NCBI GenBank assembly: GCA_022009855.1
Contig: CP091727.1
Coordinates: 558,001 to 622,000 of the forward strand
Source: Lentisphaeria bacterium
Lineage (GTDB): Bacteria > Verrucomicrobiota > Lentisphaeria > Victivallales > Victivallaceae
DNA: 64,000 bases
Reading direction: 5' to 3'
Positions within the stretch are counted from its first letter, which is position 1. Each line of letters opens with the position of its first letter. Of the stretch, positions 20,675 to 30,468 are shown piece after piece. The notes under the pieces were generated by a model. The model did no database searches and was not told the DNA's origin. It saw only the letters and a program-made list of their open reading frames with translations. The position numbers and the translations under genes are program-made.

Positions 20675-21365
20675 ATGAAAGAGACGTGCGACAACCTGTT
20701 CCGTTCCCGCCGGGGCTCCGTGCTGATGGAGTTCGTCCTGGTTCTGCCGGTGTACATGGCGACGCTGGGGGGCATCCTCTGGCTCGGGATGAAATCGCTC
20801 GACGCGATCAATCTCCGCGCCGCGGACCACTGGGGGGTCTGGATGGCGGGCAATCGCTTTTCGACGCGGACGCCGGCGATTCTGGCGCTGCAGTCGATGT
20901 TTCCGCGCTCGACGGTCATCACCACGTCGCAGAAGCGCGCCCTGACTGGGGAACACTCGTATCTGCAGTTTATCGGCTCCAAGACCACGCTGTACGAAAC
21001 CCGCCCCGGGTTTCTGGACAACTGGATCAACATGCCGTACACCATGTCGGGGGAATCCAAACCGTTATCGATTCCGGAGTTTCAGATCACCTCCTCCCGT
21101 TACGGCAACGAGTATACGCAGTGCATCGTCATGCGGAGCAAAGGCTCCAGCACCGCGAAACGGCACTGGGATCCCAGTCTCGTCGCCAAAAACAAGATCT
21201 GGAAATTCGACGCGAAGGAGGATGAATATCCCAAAGGAGTGGAAGCTCGACCTGCTGAAGGATCCCAAGTACAGTGACGACACGAAGGAGCAGGGAAAAG
21301 AGCCGTCAAAGATCAAATTCTACGAACGGTTCCCCAAATACGAAGAGTGGAGCACGCCGAAGTGA
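20675..21365 (+). CDS. Second TadE/TadG-like pseudopilin
   Basis: The leader MKETCDNLFRSRRG precedes SVLMEFVLVLPVYMATLGGI, a TadE-type helix with Glu at +5. The soluble domain runs through EYTQCIVMRSKGSS and, after a break near 21240, continues KLDLLKDPKYSDDTKEQGK to YEEWSTPK and a stop at 21365. It lies 3 bases after tadG. It is probably another minor pilus component; the sequence does not distinguish TadE from TadF. Confidence 0.65.
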
Positions 21366-21825
21366 AGAATCTCCCGCTTTTCACCGCCGTCTTTCTGCTG
21401 GTGTTTCTCGGCGGCCTGGGGCTGGTGCTGCTGCTCCACAAACCGGAGGAAAAGAGGAGCCGTCCCGCCGCGCCGCCGCCCGCGGCGCGCAAGACAGCCG
21501 GGGCGCCGCGCGGCCTGCCTCCCCTGGAACTGCCGCGCGGCGCAAAACGTGGCCCTGCCCGGAGAACAGCTGGGAGTACACCGGAGAAATTGCGGCGAAC
21601 TTCGTCTCTGCCCGCGGCCGGCTGAGTTCCTGGCTCCAGAACCGCTCCTGGCTTCCGGAAAAACGGATCACGCTGGATGCAAGCTTGAAGCCGCAGATGA
21701 TCCTGACCTTTTCCAGCCGCGAATACGAATTGACGCTGCTGATCTGGAAGATCAAAACGAATCTGACCGGATTTTCCTATCGGCGGGATAAAAAAACAGA
21801 GCTGCAAGGAGAGATGATTCCATGA
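21362..21825 (+). CDS. Unknown single-pass membrane protein of the Tad operon
   Basis: A GTG start overlaps the previous stop. The product has one membrane segment (LPLFTAVFLLVFLGGLGLVL), a Pro/Ala/Arg-rich linker, then a small globular domain (SWEYTGEIAANFVSARGRLS ... EYELTLLIWKIKTNLTGF). One break near 21545 separates linker and domain. It ends by overlapping the ATPase start by 4 bases, so translation is coupled to the motor. I recognise no family. By position it could be an inner-membrane accessory, possibly replacing RcpB/TadD functions missing here. Confidence 0.55.
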
Positions 21826-22896
21826 ATGACAACGCCTCGTTTCTGGTGCTGTTTCTGGCGCCGGTCAAAGAGTACCTGGCGGACGACCAGGTGTCGGAAA
21901 TCCTGATCAACGGCCCCTCTCAAATCTATGTCGAGCGAAACGGCCGGCTGGAGGAGACCGGCGCCAGCTTCGCCGGAGAAGCACAGCTGAAAGCCGCCGC
22001 GGTCAACATCGCCAAATCGGTCGATCGTCAACTCGACGAGATGCATCCGGATCTGGATGCCCGGCTGCCGGACGGCTCCCGGGTTCACGCCACCATTCCG
22101 CCGATCAGCCGGAACGGGACGATCCTCTCCATCCGCAAATTCAAGAAGGAAATGCTCACGATGGAGAAGCTTGAGGAGTTCGGCAGCATTCCACCGGAGG
22201 GCGTTCTGCTGCTGAACGCGATCGTGAAGCTGCGGAAAAACGTGATCGTCTCCGGCGGCACCTCGTCGGGCAAAACCTCGGTGCTCAACGCCTTGAGCGG
22301 ACTCATTCCGGCCAAGGACCGCATCCTCGTGCTGGAGGATGCCAGCGAACTTCAGCTTCAGCAGAAGCACTGCGTCTACTTCGAAACCCGCAAGCCGGAC
22401 AAGAACGGCCAGGGGGAATTTTCGATCCGCGACCTGGTGATCGCCTCGCTGCGGCTCCGGCCGGACCGGCTGGTCATCGGGGGAGATTCGCGGTGGTGAA
22501 GCGCTCGACCTGCTCCAGGCGATGAATACCGGTCACTCCGGTTCGATGTCCACCATCCATGCGAACAGTCCGCTCGACGCGCTCAGCCGTATGGAGACCT
22601 GCGCGATCATGAGCGGCGTCAACCTGCCGCTCTCCGCGATCCGGATGCAGGTTGCTTCGGCCATCCACTGCCTCGTACACACCATGCGCCTGCCCGACGG
22701 CTCCCGCAAGATCGTCGAGATCGCGGAGGTTCTGCCGCTGGAGCAGGGTGAGTACCGCCTCCGTCCCCTGCTGAAGTGGCACACCGAATCGGTGGGGCCG
22801 GACGGCCAAGTCTCCGGACGTTTCATCCTAGGAGAAGTGCCTGGCTTCCGGGAGAATGCGGCGCTGATGCATCTGGAACTGCCGGAATATCCATGA
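21822..22896 (+). CDS. cpaF: CpaF/TadA-type secretion ATPase (motor 1)
   Basis: EYLADDQVSEILINGPSQIY is the usual CpaF N-domain start. The Walker A motif is SGGTSSGKTSVLN, followed by ILVLEDASELQL and, after repairing a GGGGG run near 22485, DRLVIGEIRGGEALDLLQAM, then the HAN motif STIHANSPLDALSRME. The protein ends GFRENAALMHLELPEYP. It lacks the FHA domain of the second ATPase at 30469. It powers pilin assembly at the inner membrane. Overlaps of 4 bases on both sides tie it to the upstream membrane protein and the downstream kinase. Confidence 0.85.
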
Positions 22897-23771
22897 GGCG
22901 AGAAGAGACCACTTCATTTTTTTCGTGGGGAACAACTCGCCGGTCTGCAGCTGCTCCGTCCGCTGCGAATCCGCGCTCTTTCGGAAATCTGGTATGCGGC
23001 GCGCCTGGACTCCGGCGCCCCGGTCGCGATTAAATTTTACGGCAGGATAACCCGCGACGGGACCGGTTCGACGACATCGCGGCTCTTCTGCAGCGACGGG
23101 AATCGCCGTTTCTGATCCATGTGTTCGAACACGGAGAAATTCCCCGGGGATGCCGTACGCCGTAATGGAATACGCCGACGGCGGAACGCTCCGGCGGCGG
23201 CTGGAGCATGGAATCTTTCCGTTCAGCCAGGCGATACATCTGCTGCGAAGCATGCTGCTGGCGCTGACGGAGCTGCACCATCATGGAGTCGTACACCGCG
23301 ACATCAAACCGGACAACATCTGGTTCGTTTCCGACGGCGGCATCCGGTTGGGGACTTCGGCCTGGCGAAACTTCCCGGGTTCCCCGAGGAGCCGGGCGGC
23401 GTGTTCGGAACCGCCTCCTACATGTCGCCGGAACAGGCGCGGGATTCGACCGCAGTCGACTGCCGGAGCGATCTCTACAGCCTCGCGCTGGTGCTCTTCG
23501 AGGTGCTGACCGGACGCCGCTTCCGCGAAAAAGCCGACTTCACGGTCATGCTCAAACGCATCCTCTCCGACCGTTCGGAGCCGCCGATCGATCTTCTGCG
23601 GGCGGCGGCGACCGAAAAGCTCGCACAGCTGCTGGGGCGGATGATGGAATACTCCCCGCCCTCCGTCCCGGCAGCCCGGCCGAAGCACTGGCGGAACTGG
23701 ACGCCATGGAGCTTCCCGGCGGAGAATCGCCTTTCAATTCTCACCCGTCCGTCAGCGGAAACCGTTCCTGA
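22893..23771 (+). CDS. Hanks-type Ser/Thr protein kinase
   Basis: After repairing breaks near 22920, 23055, 23145, 23355 and 23660, the kinase fold is complete. It has APVAIKFY (VAIK Lys), MEYADGGTLRRRL, VVHRDIKPDNIWF (catalytic loop), GDFGLAKLPGF (metal binding), ASYMSPEQARDSTAVD (activation segment) and SDLYSLALVLFEVLTG. The N-terminal glycine loop is weak (IRALSEIWYAARL lacks GxGxxG). At about 290 residues it is just a catalytic domain with no membrane segment, so it is cytoplasmic. It overlaps cpaF by 4 bases. Likely substrates are the FHA-partner proteins or pilus motors in this locus. Its 3' end overlaps the convergent protease gene. Confidence 0.8.
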
Positions 23772-24608
23772 AAGAGACGCCAGCGGAATGAGACAGCGGC
23801 CTTTTTCCGAATCTTCTCCGGACTCTCTCCCGCCGTCTCGGCAATCTCACAGTCGGAAAGCCGCAGCAGCACCGGCAGCGGCTCCAGCCCGGCCCGGCGC
23901 AGCGCCGCCGCCGCCCGGCACAGCCGCCGCCGAAGCAGACTCTCCCGCAATACGACCAGCAGCGGCAGCAGAAGCGGCATTGGCCAGAAGGGAATTTCCG
24001 CCGCGGCCAGAATCGGTGTCGCAGCGAAACCGCCGAAGAAAAACAGGGCGAGATACCACCTCCGAAACAGACTTCCGACGCACCGGCGGAACGCGGAGCA
24101 ACTCATCCGGCAGGCGAAATACTCCTCGTAAACCGAGGGGTGGGAACGCGGTCCTGACCGCGTGAACCAGTTCATGCGCCATGGTTTCCGCCGCATCGTA
24201 CCCCATGCGGCGGGCACATCGGGAAAACGCGCTGTGCAGAAAGAGCAGCGGCACTTTCCGATCGACCTCCAGCAGAATTCCAGCCGAAAGGAATCCGGTC
24301 TGCCGCGAGGAATACCAGGCGGGGACCCACTCCGCATGAAATCGGAAGGTTTCCCGGGTGAGCTCGGCGGCCCGATCGCGAAGCGCACCGGAGACCGGTG
24401 AAGCATCCGCAATCAGCGTCAGCAGATCGGAGGAGCCCCTCTGAAGCGCCTCCAGTTCGCGACGCAGTTGCTTCAGCCGGTCGAGAAACCGCTCCGAACT
24501 CTCTCCGGGAACGGGAAACAATCCGGCGGCGTCCAGCTTCGCCGACAGAGCGGGCAGCTCTTCCGGCCGGACGTCATCACACACCAGATTCCAGACCGCG
24601 GTCTCCAT
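23741..24608 (-). CDS. Membrane-anchored zinc metalloprotease-like protein (HExxH)
   Basis: AAETMAHELVHAVRTAF gives the zinc-binding HELVH. After a C-run repair near 24137 (RTAFPPSVYEEYFACRMS), the downstream Glu-rich YEEYFA could supply the third ligand, as in gluzincins. Two or more membrane segments follow (WYLALFFFGGFAATPILAAA; FWPMPLLLPLLVVL), then a basic cytoplasmic tail. The N-terminal 140 residues are helical and unrecognised. It is the last gene of the leftward Tad operon and overlaps the kinase end by 31 bases. It may process or degrade pilus components; this is inference from context. Confidence 0.6.
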
Positions 24609-24808
24609 CGTTACGGGACCGGCGAGAGATGATGGTCACAATCCGCTGGTAAAGCGCGACGATTCCCCTGCCGATCGGCCCGAACGAGCCGCCGGAGAGA
24701 GTAGACCGAAGCGGATGCGGCAAAGACCAGCGGCAGAATCGAACAGACCAGAAGCGAATACTCCAGAAGCACGCTCCGCTTCCTCACGATGTGCCGCTTC
24801 CCGCTCAT
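24577..24808 (-). CDS. Third pilin-like protein (Flp/TadE type)
   Basis: MSGKRHIVRKR is a basic leader before SVLLEYSLLVCSILPLVFAA, with Glu at +5 and Tyr at +6, as in Flp pilins; Arg occupies -1. After a one-base repair near 24695 the product continues LGGSFGPIGRGIVALYQRIV to a stop at 24577, about 76 residues. It sits in the leftward operon between the double-FHA gene and the protease, far from the two major pilins. It could be a minor or initiating pilin. Confidence 0.6.
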
Positions 24809-27162
24809 TTCTGACTCCAGACCCAGTTGACCACCGGATCGCCCGGGATGCCGTTCGCCAGAATCTTCTCATCCATCTGCGCAGTTGTCTGCGGCTTCAG
24901 AGGATCATACTCCGCCAGAATTCGCTGCTGGGACTGGCGGAATGTCTTCCACGCCGCAGCGTATTGCTCCATCTCCTGCCGGGGGATCGAAGAAGCGGGC
25001 GAAAAGTAAAAAATACGCCGCCCGTGCGACAAAATAGACCCGGGTGCCGGGCGCCGCCTTCGCCATCCGGTCAAGCTCGGCGAGCAAGGCACCGCGCTGT
25101 TTCAACACGGTTTCGCACGTCTCGCGCAGCTGTTTCGCCTTGCCGCGAAGCATCCAGCGGTTCCCGGGATGTGAAAGCCAGAGGTTCGTCTCCTCCACCG
25201 CGCGATAGAGCGAATTGAGGGCGATGCATTCCGGCTGAAACTCCAGACTGGGTATGATGTCCCCGGAATAGAGATTGGTCGGCTGCATCGCCGACTGCTG
25301 GATGATCTCGTAGAAGAACCGGATGCCGAACATCCGATCATATTCATCCACCGGCGTATTCCGGCGTGCATTCGGCATTTTTCCCCGGAGACACTCGAAG
25401 CGCAGCGCCTGCGCCAGCCGCCCGCCGGATGCAAACTTTTCGATGAGACCCGGAATCTTCCCCCGCTCACCCCGACGGCTCTCAACCGGTTCAGCAGATA
25501 CCGCAGCTCCTCGACACTGCGGAGCAGCGTTTCCTGCCGAACCGCGAGCTGATTGCGTTTGCGGATCGCCCGGGAGCTGATCATGCACTCGTCAAGGGAA
25601 ACAAAGGGAATCTCCCGGTTGATGTCGTCAAACCGCATCTCCTCCATCGCAGCCTGATTGGCGGCGACCGCATTCTGATTTTCCTCCAGACGCTTCAGCA
25701 GGTCCGCGAGATCCTGAGCCCTGACCCGCACACTGCCGGATGAGGAGCGGCCGAATTTCTCCAGCGCGGCGATCAGTTGTCGGAAATCGCTCTTTTCCGA
25801 CTCCAGTTGATTCAACGCCGCGTTCATTTTCTCCAGAATCGCGCAGTTGTTTTCCAGCTCCGCAACCAGTCTGCCGATCTCCGCGCGCAACGGCAGAAGC
25901 CACTCCGGCTCCTTCTTTTCGGCGGCGAGAAGCGGATCCTTTTTCACTTCGGCCAGCAGCTTCGGCTGCAAAGTCGGTTCCGAATCCATCGAAGAGAGCT
26001 GCGCGCGCAGTTTGAACAGCAGATCCAGCAGGGATTTGGAGTGGCGCACCAGCGCCATGCGCTCATCGACGGTGGCATCTTCCCAGTTCCAGGCGAAACG
26101 ATTGTCGATCTCCAGGCGACCGAAACATTTCGCGGCATCATCCCAGTCGGAATCCTTCAGATGCTTGCGGAACTCATTCCACGACGCGAGCGTCTTTTCG
26201 TAACGGGCGATATTCCGGAGATGCTCCTGGTGGTGTTTTTCATATTTCTGATAGTCGCGCGCCTCCGGCATTCGATCGAGCATCCGGCGGGCGGCGGGGA
26301 AGTCCGCGCGGCGGATGTAGAACTCCGCCGCATTCAGCACTTCAGACGCCTGCGGCGTCATCGCGTAAAACACTCCGAAGAGAGCGAGGATCACCAGCAC
26401 GGTGACGCCCATGACCAGAATCTTCCGGCCGATCTGGGAACGGGTGTGGGGCACGTTGCGATCCAGAAACATCAGATCGAAAAAGGCTATCGCGATCTCA
26501 TCGGAATCCATCAGCATGCGTTCCTGCCGCCCCAGCCGGGCACCGTTGACGAAAGTTCCATTGAGACTGCCGAGGTCGTGAATCCAGGACTCGCCATTCC
26601 CGGCAATGCGGATCTCCGCATGAAAACGGGAGACGACGTCGTCGGCAATGACGATGTCGTTCTCCGGAGCGGAACCGATGCGGATGAGCGGTTTCTCCAG
26701 CCGTACAAGTTCCCCTTCGCGGGGACCGTTCAAAAATTCCAGCCGGTGCACATCGCAGGGGCGGAAATCCCGGACCTCGGCCGGCTTGACCAGGAGCTCG
26801 CAATCGCCGATGGCCACCCGGTCATTTCCTTTGAGCACACAGCCGGAGAGTTCCCGCCCGTGATAATGAATAGTCTGCTTTCCGCAGCCCTGAAGCCGCA
26901 TCTCGCGGGGACCGAGACGAAGTTCCGCCTGATAATCGGCGGAAACCCTGTCCTGCTCCGGAATGATCCAGTCATTGTCCGGAGCACGACCGATCCGGAC
27001 GGTCGCGCCCAGCGTATCCGTCTTCGCCGAATGGATCAACTTACCCCGGCAGCGGAACTCCAGAAGACGCACATAAGTGCGTTTCTCCCGCTCGACCGTC
27101 GAAGCCGGCTCCGCGGCGCCATTCTTTTTCTGGATTTCAGAAACAGCTTTATCATTCTTCAA
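24805..27162 (-). CDS. Tandem FHA-domain transmembrane protein
   Basis: Two FHA domains occupy roughly residues 40-120 and 145-220. The second is canonical (IRIGSAPENDIVIA, VVSRFHAEIRIAG, GSLNGTFVNGARL) and should bind phosphothreonine. The first has lost the SRxH motif (VSADYQAELRL). A membrane helix follows (ILVMGVTVLVILALFGVFYA), then about 500 residues of mainly coiled-coil periplasmic sequence, ending GDPVVNWVWSQK. Frame breaks near 25480 and 24990. Total length is about 785 residues. It overlaps its neighbours on both sides. It probably carries a phosphorylation signal from the cytoplasm to the envelope part of the pilus machine. Confidence 0.75.
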
Positions 27163-28638
27163 TCGTCCAAACGTTTTTCATGATCTTCACATGCCGGAGG
27201 TCGTCCGGAGAGGGGAAGCGGCGGAGACACTCGTTGATGATCCGGTTCATCCCCTCCCGGTCCTCCGCCGTCTGGTAAGTCTGATAGGCCAGACAACTCT
27301 GGGCGTACCAGACCTGCTGCTTTTCCCGAAACTCCCGCCAGAGCGGGAAAGCCGCCGCAATCAGCACCGGATCCCCGGTTTCATAAGCGCGGCAGAGCAG
27401 AGTCCGCAGCATCCAGTCCAGTTCATCCCAGACCGCGACGGCGATGTTCTTCCGCAATTCAAGACCGGCCCGCTGCAGCAGCCGGGTGGACTCTTCGGGC
27501 ATCCGCGTCTCGGGAATCTCCCAGTACCGGTCCACCATCTGCGGCGAGACGACAAATGCGCCGAACGTCTGCAACACCCGGTCTGAGCGCCAGAAGTGAT
27601 TGGCCGGCACCTCCCGCAGCAGAACAAGCTCCTTGTCGTGAAAACGCATGTAGCTCGCGTAGCCCTGCCAGCGGAAGTTCTTGTCCTGCCTGGTGTACTG
27701 CAGCCGGTAATAGGGAAATCCGCTCTCGGACGGACAGTAGAAATCCTGTTTCGGATCGTCCAGAAATGCAAAAGCCGTTCTGTTCCGACACCCTTTTCCG
27801 CCAGGCGTCGAAGCTCTTACGCCTCGTTGTCCGGTAGCCGTCCGGCACCGTCTCGACGGTAAACCGGATGTGAAATGGCACATCCATGTTCCTGCCGAGC
27901 GCAGTCATGATTTCGCAGTTGTTCCCCTCCTGTTTCGTCACCGTGGCCGGCGTTCTGGGGAAATAGACGAGGCACTTGCCGCCGGGTTCGATCTCCAGTC
28001 GGAACTCGCCGTCATTGTATACGCCGGAAACCTCGCCGGGCCAGGTCACCGGATTTTCCAGCTCCAGCTCCGACAACACATATCCGCCGCCGATGATGAG
28101 CAGAAAGAACAGAATTCCGACTCCCAGCACCACCCGTTTCCGCCGCCGCTGGCTGCGGCTGAACCGTCTCAGATCCTCAAGCTCGGCGGCGGGAAGCGTA
28201 ACGCGTGCACTCCCCATCCGCCGGCGCGGCGTCAGCCGCTGCGGTGGAGTCCTCCGTAAGCTCTTCTGTCTGCTCCTCGGCTTCCCCGGCATCGATATCC
28301 GGCGCGGCCGCCACCCGGGACTCGTCCGGCTCCAGCACGAAGGTCAGCTCTCTGCCGATCCGGACATCCGCCCCGGGCGTGAGCAGCACATCCCCGCCGC
28401 CGGAAATCTCCTCGCCGTTCACCCACGCCGATTCGCTCCCGTGCACGTGGAGCAGCACACCGGAATCCGACTGCGGCATCAGAGTGATATGCTCCGCGGC
28501 GATGTCCGCCCCGCCAGGACGGATATCGGCATTTCTCTCCCGACCGATCAGCGTCCCGGAGGGCTGAATCGCGAAGGTCCGGCCGGCCAGTTCGCCGGCG
28601 AGAAACCTGATCCTGTAATTTACGTGTAGACCGCCCAT
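27152..28638 (-). CDS. FHA-domain transmembrane protein
   Basis: A single FHA domain (SGTLIGRERNADIRPGGADI, AAEHITLMPQSDSG, SAWVNGEEISGGG) starts the protein. An acidic linker (GEAEEQTEELTEDS) follows, then a membrane segment (RRKRVVLGVGILFFLLIIGG) and a periplasmic domain with a beta-rich start (VSGVYNDGEFRLEIEPGG) and a helical end to KIMKNVWTIEE. The FHA Ser-Arg-x-His motif is replaced by AAEH, so phosphopeptide binding is uncertain. Breaks at GGGG near 28205 and at 27790. It overlaps the tandem-FHA gene by 11 bases. The layout parallels that gene, suggesting paired signalling subunits. Confidence 0.7.
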
Positions 28639-28648
28639 GAACTCCTCC

Positions 28649-29547
28649 TCAGAACAGCGGAACCCCTGCCTCTCTCATCTTGAGAAACACCGGTGTCAAA
28701 ATGATAATGAATACCGCCGGAAGAATGAACAACGCCATCGGCAGAAGCATCAGCGACGGCGCCCGCTGTGCCTTGCACTCCGCCAGCGCGAAACGGGCCT
28801 TGCGCATCTCTTCGCCCTGAATCTCCATCGTCTCCGTGAGCGGCGCGCCCAGTTCGGTACCCAGCGCAACCGCCGCGGCGAACGAGGTAAACTCCTTGAT
28901 CTGGATCCGGTCCGCCATATTCTGCAGCGCAACGGTCCGGATTACACCCAGCTCCATCTCGCGGAGCATCTGCGAGTATTCGTCGGTCAGCGGACCGGCA
29001 ATGCCGAGTTTGACGTAGAAGCGGATCGCCGCAGAAAAATCCAGGCCGCCGCGCATGGCTGAAGCGATGAGATCAATGGAGTAGGGAATCGCCCGCAGAA
29101 TCGCCAGCCGACGCTTCTGCGCCAGATTGCCGATCAGAATTCCCGGCTGACTGCCGCCGACCAGCGCGGCAATCAGCCCCCGCGATCGGGATGGAGATGC
29201 GGTTTTCCGGCTCCACCAGCAGCGCCGTCACGCCGCAGGCGACCACTCCACAGAAGAGGGTGAGAAAAATCTGGGCACAGCAGACGCTGCCGACACTGAG
29301 TTTCACCCCGGCGAAACTGAGCTTTTTCTGAAGCGCCTGACTGTAGCCGGGAAGGAGTTTCCGGCAGAGCGTTCCCACCCCCCACCGCCTCCATCAGGTC
29401 GGTGATCGGATGAATCAGGCGGAACAGCAGCGGCAACTCCTCTCCCCCTGCACGCCGCCCCGGTGTCCGGTTTGACAGCATGCCGAAGAAGACAGTCGGC
29501 AGCACGACCGCCATGAAGGTCAGAGCATAGATTATCATCTGTTTCAT
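28649..29547 (-). CDS. tadC: TadC-like inner-membrane platform protein
   Basis: The type II secretion F domain is clear in IDLIASAMRGGLDFSAAIRF, ALQNMADRIQIKEFTSFAAA and VALGTELGAPLTETMEIQGE, ending in a membrane segment (LMLLPMALFILPAVFIIILT). The N-terminal part has another hydrophobic segment (MIIYALTFMAVVLPTVFFGM). Frame breaks near 29380 and 29180. Full length is about 300 residues. With TadB it forms the platform that couples the CpaF motor to pilin extraction from the membrane. It follows tadB by 4 bases. Confidence 0.75.
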
Positions 29548-29551
29548 TTGT

Positions 29552-30451
29552 TCACACCTTGATGTCTACTATGGACCGGATCACCAGATATCCGATCACT
29601 TCCAGCGTCAGCATCACGCCGATGGCGCACCATCCGATCCCTGTCTGCACCATCGGCAGCATCAGATCGTTGTTGATGAAAAAAGAAGCGTGAAGGCGAC
29701 CAGAGGGGCCAGCGACATCGCCAGCGCTTCGAACCGCCCCTGCGCAGTCAACGCCCGGAGCTTCTGATGAAACTCCGTCCGCCCCCGGATCATCTGCGTG
29801 ATCTTTTCGAGCACCTCAACCATGCTGCCGCCGGACTGGGTGGTCAGCCGGATCGATATGATCAGCAACTGCAAATCCTCGCAGGGGATCCGGTTGTACA
29901 TCCGCTGCATCGCCTCCGCCAGCTCCAGACCGAGCCGATATTCGCGAATGACGATCATCAGCTCCTCCTTGAGCGGCCCTTCGCACCGGCGGGAAAAGAC
30001 CTCCAGCGCCTGCGGGAGCGCCTGACCGGCACGCAGACCGCTGGTCAACCCGAGTGAAAGATCCAGAATGCTGTTTTCGAAAAGAGCCGCCCGCCGGCGC
30101 GCCTTCCCGGAAAAGTAGAACCATGGCGCCGCCAGCCCCAGCACGGAAGGCCCCCGCGGCTGCCGGAACGACGATCAACGGTTCATACACCTGGCAGAAT
30201 ACCAGCACCGCGATCAATCCGCCCGCCAGCAGAATGCCCAGGGAGAGCTGAATCTGCTGAAGCGTCGTGCGGTTGATGAAGTAGTAGATGTTGTTCGCCA
30301 CCCCTTCCGAACGGTTTTCCCGGATCTTCCGGTCGGCCTGCTCCAGACTGAACGACTGCACCAGCGAGATGAGGATGTAGATCAGCAGAGCGACGGCAAA
30401 AAGCACCAGCAGATAGACGCCGTACCGCTGCAAAACCGTGATGGAGGTCAT
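29552..30451 (-). CDS. tadB: TadB-like inner-membrane platform protein
   Basis: An N-terminal membrane helix (YGVYLLVLFAVALLIYILIS) precedes the F domain: FENSILDLSLGLTSGLRAGQ, then RIPCEDLQLLIISIRLTTQS and GGSMVEVLEKITQMIRGR. The C-terminal helices (FEALAMSLAPLVAFTLLF; WCAIGVMLTLEVIGYLVIRS) complete the fold after a T-run repair near 29685. The other break is near 30150. It stops at 29552, 4 bases before tadC. It is part of the leftward operon downstream of the FHA-CpaF gene. Confidence 0.75.
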
Positions 30452-30468
30452 TCCGCCGCCCTTTCCTT

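Noticed and set aside
25777..27183. 468-codon plus-strand frame opposite the tandem-FHA gene
   Set aside because: No domain or start signal; the opposite strand has two FHA domains and a membrane helix.
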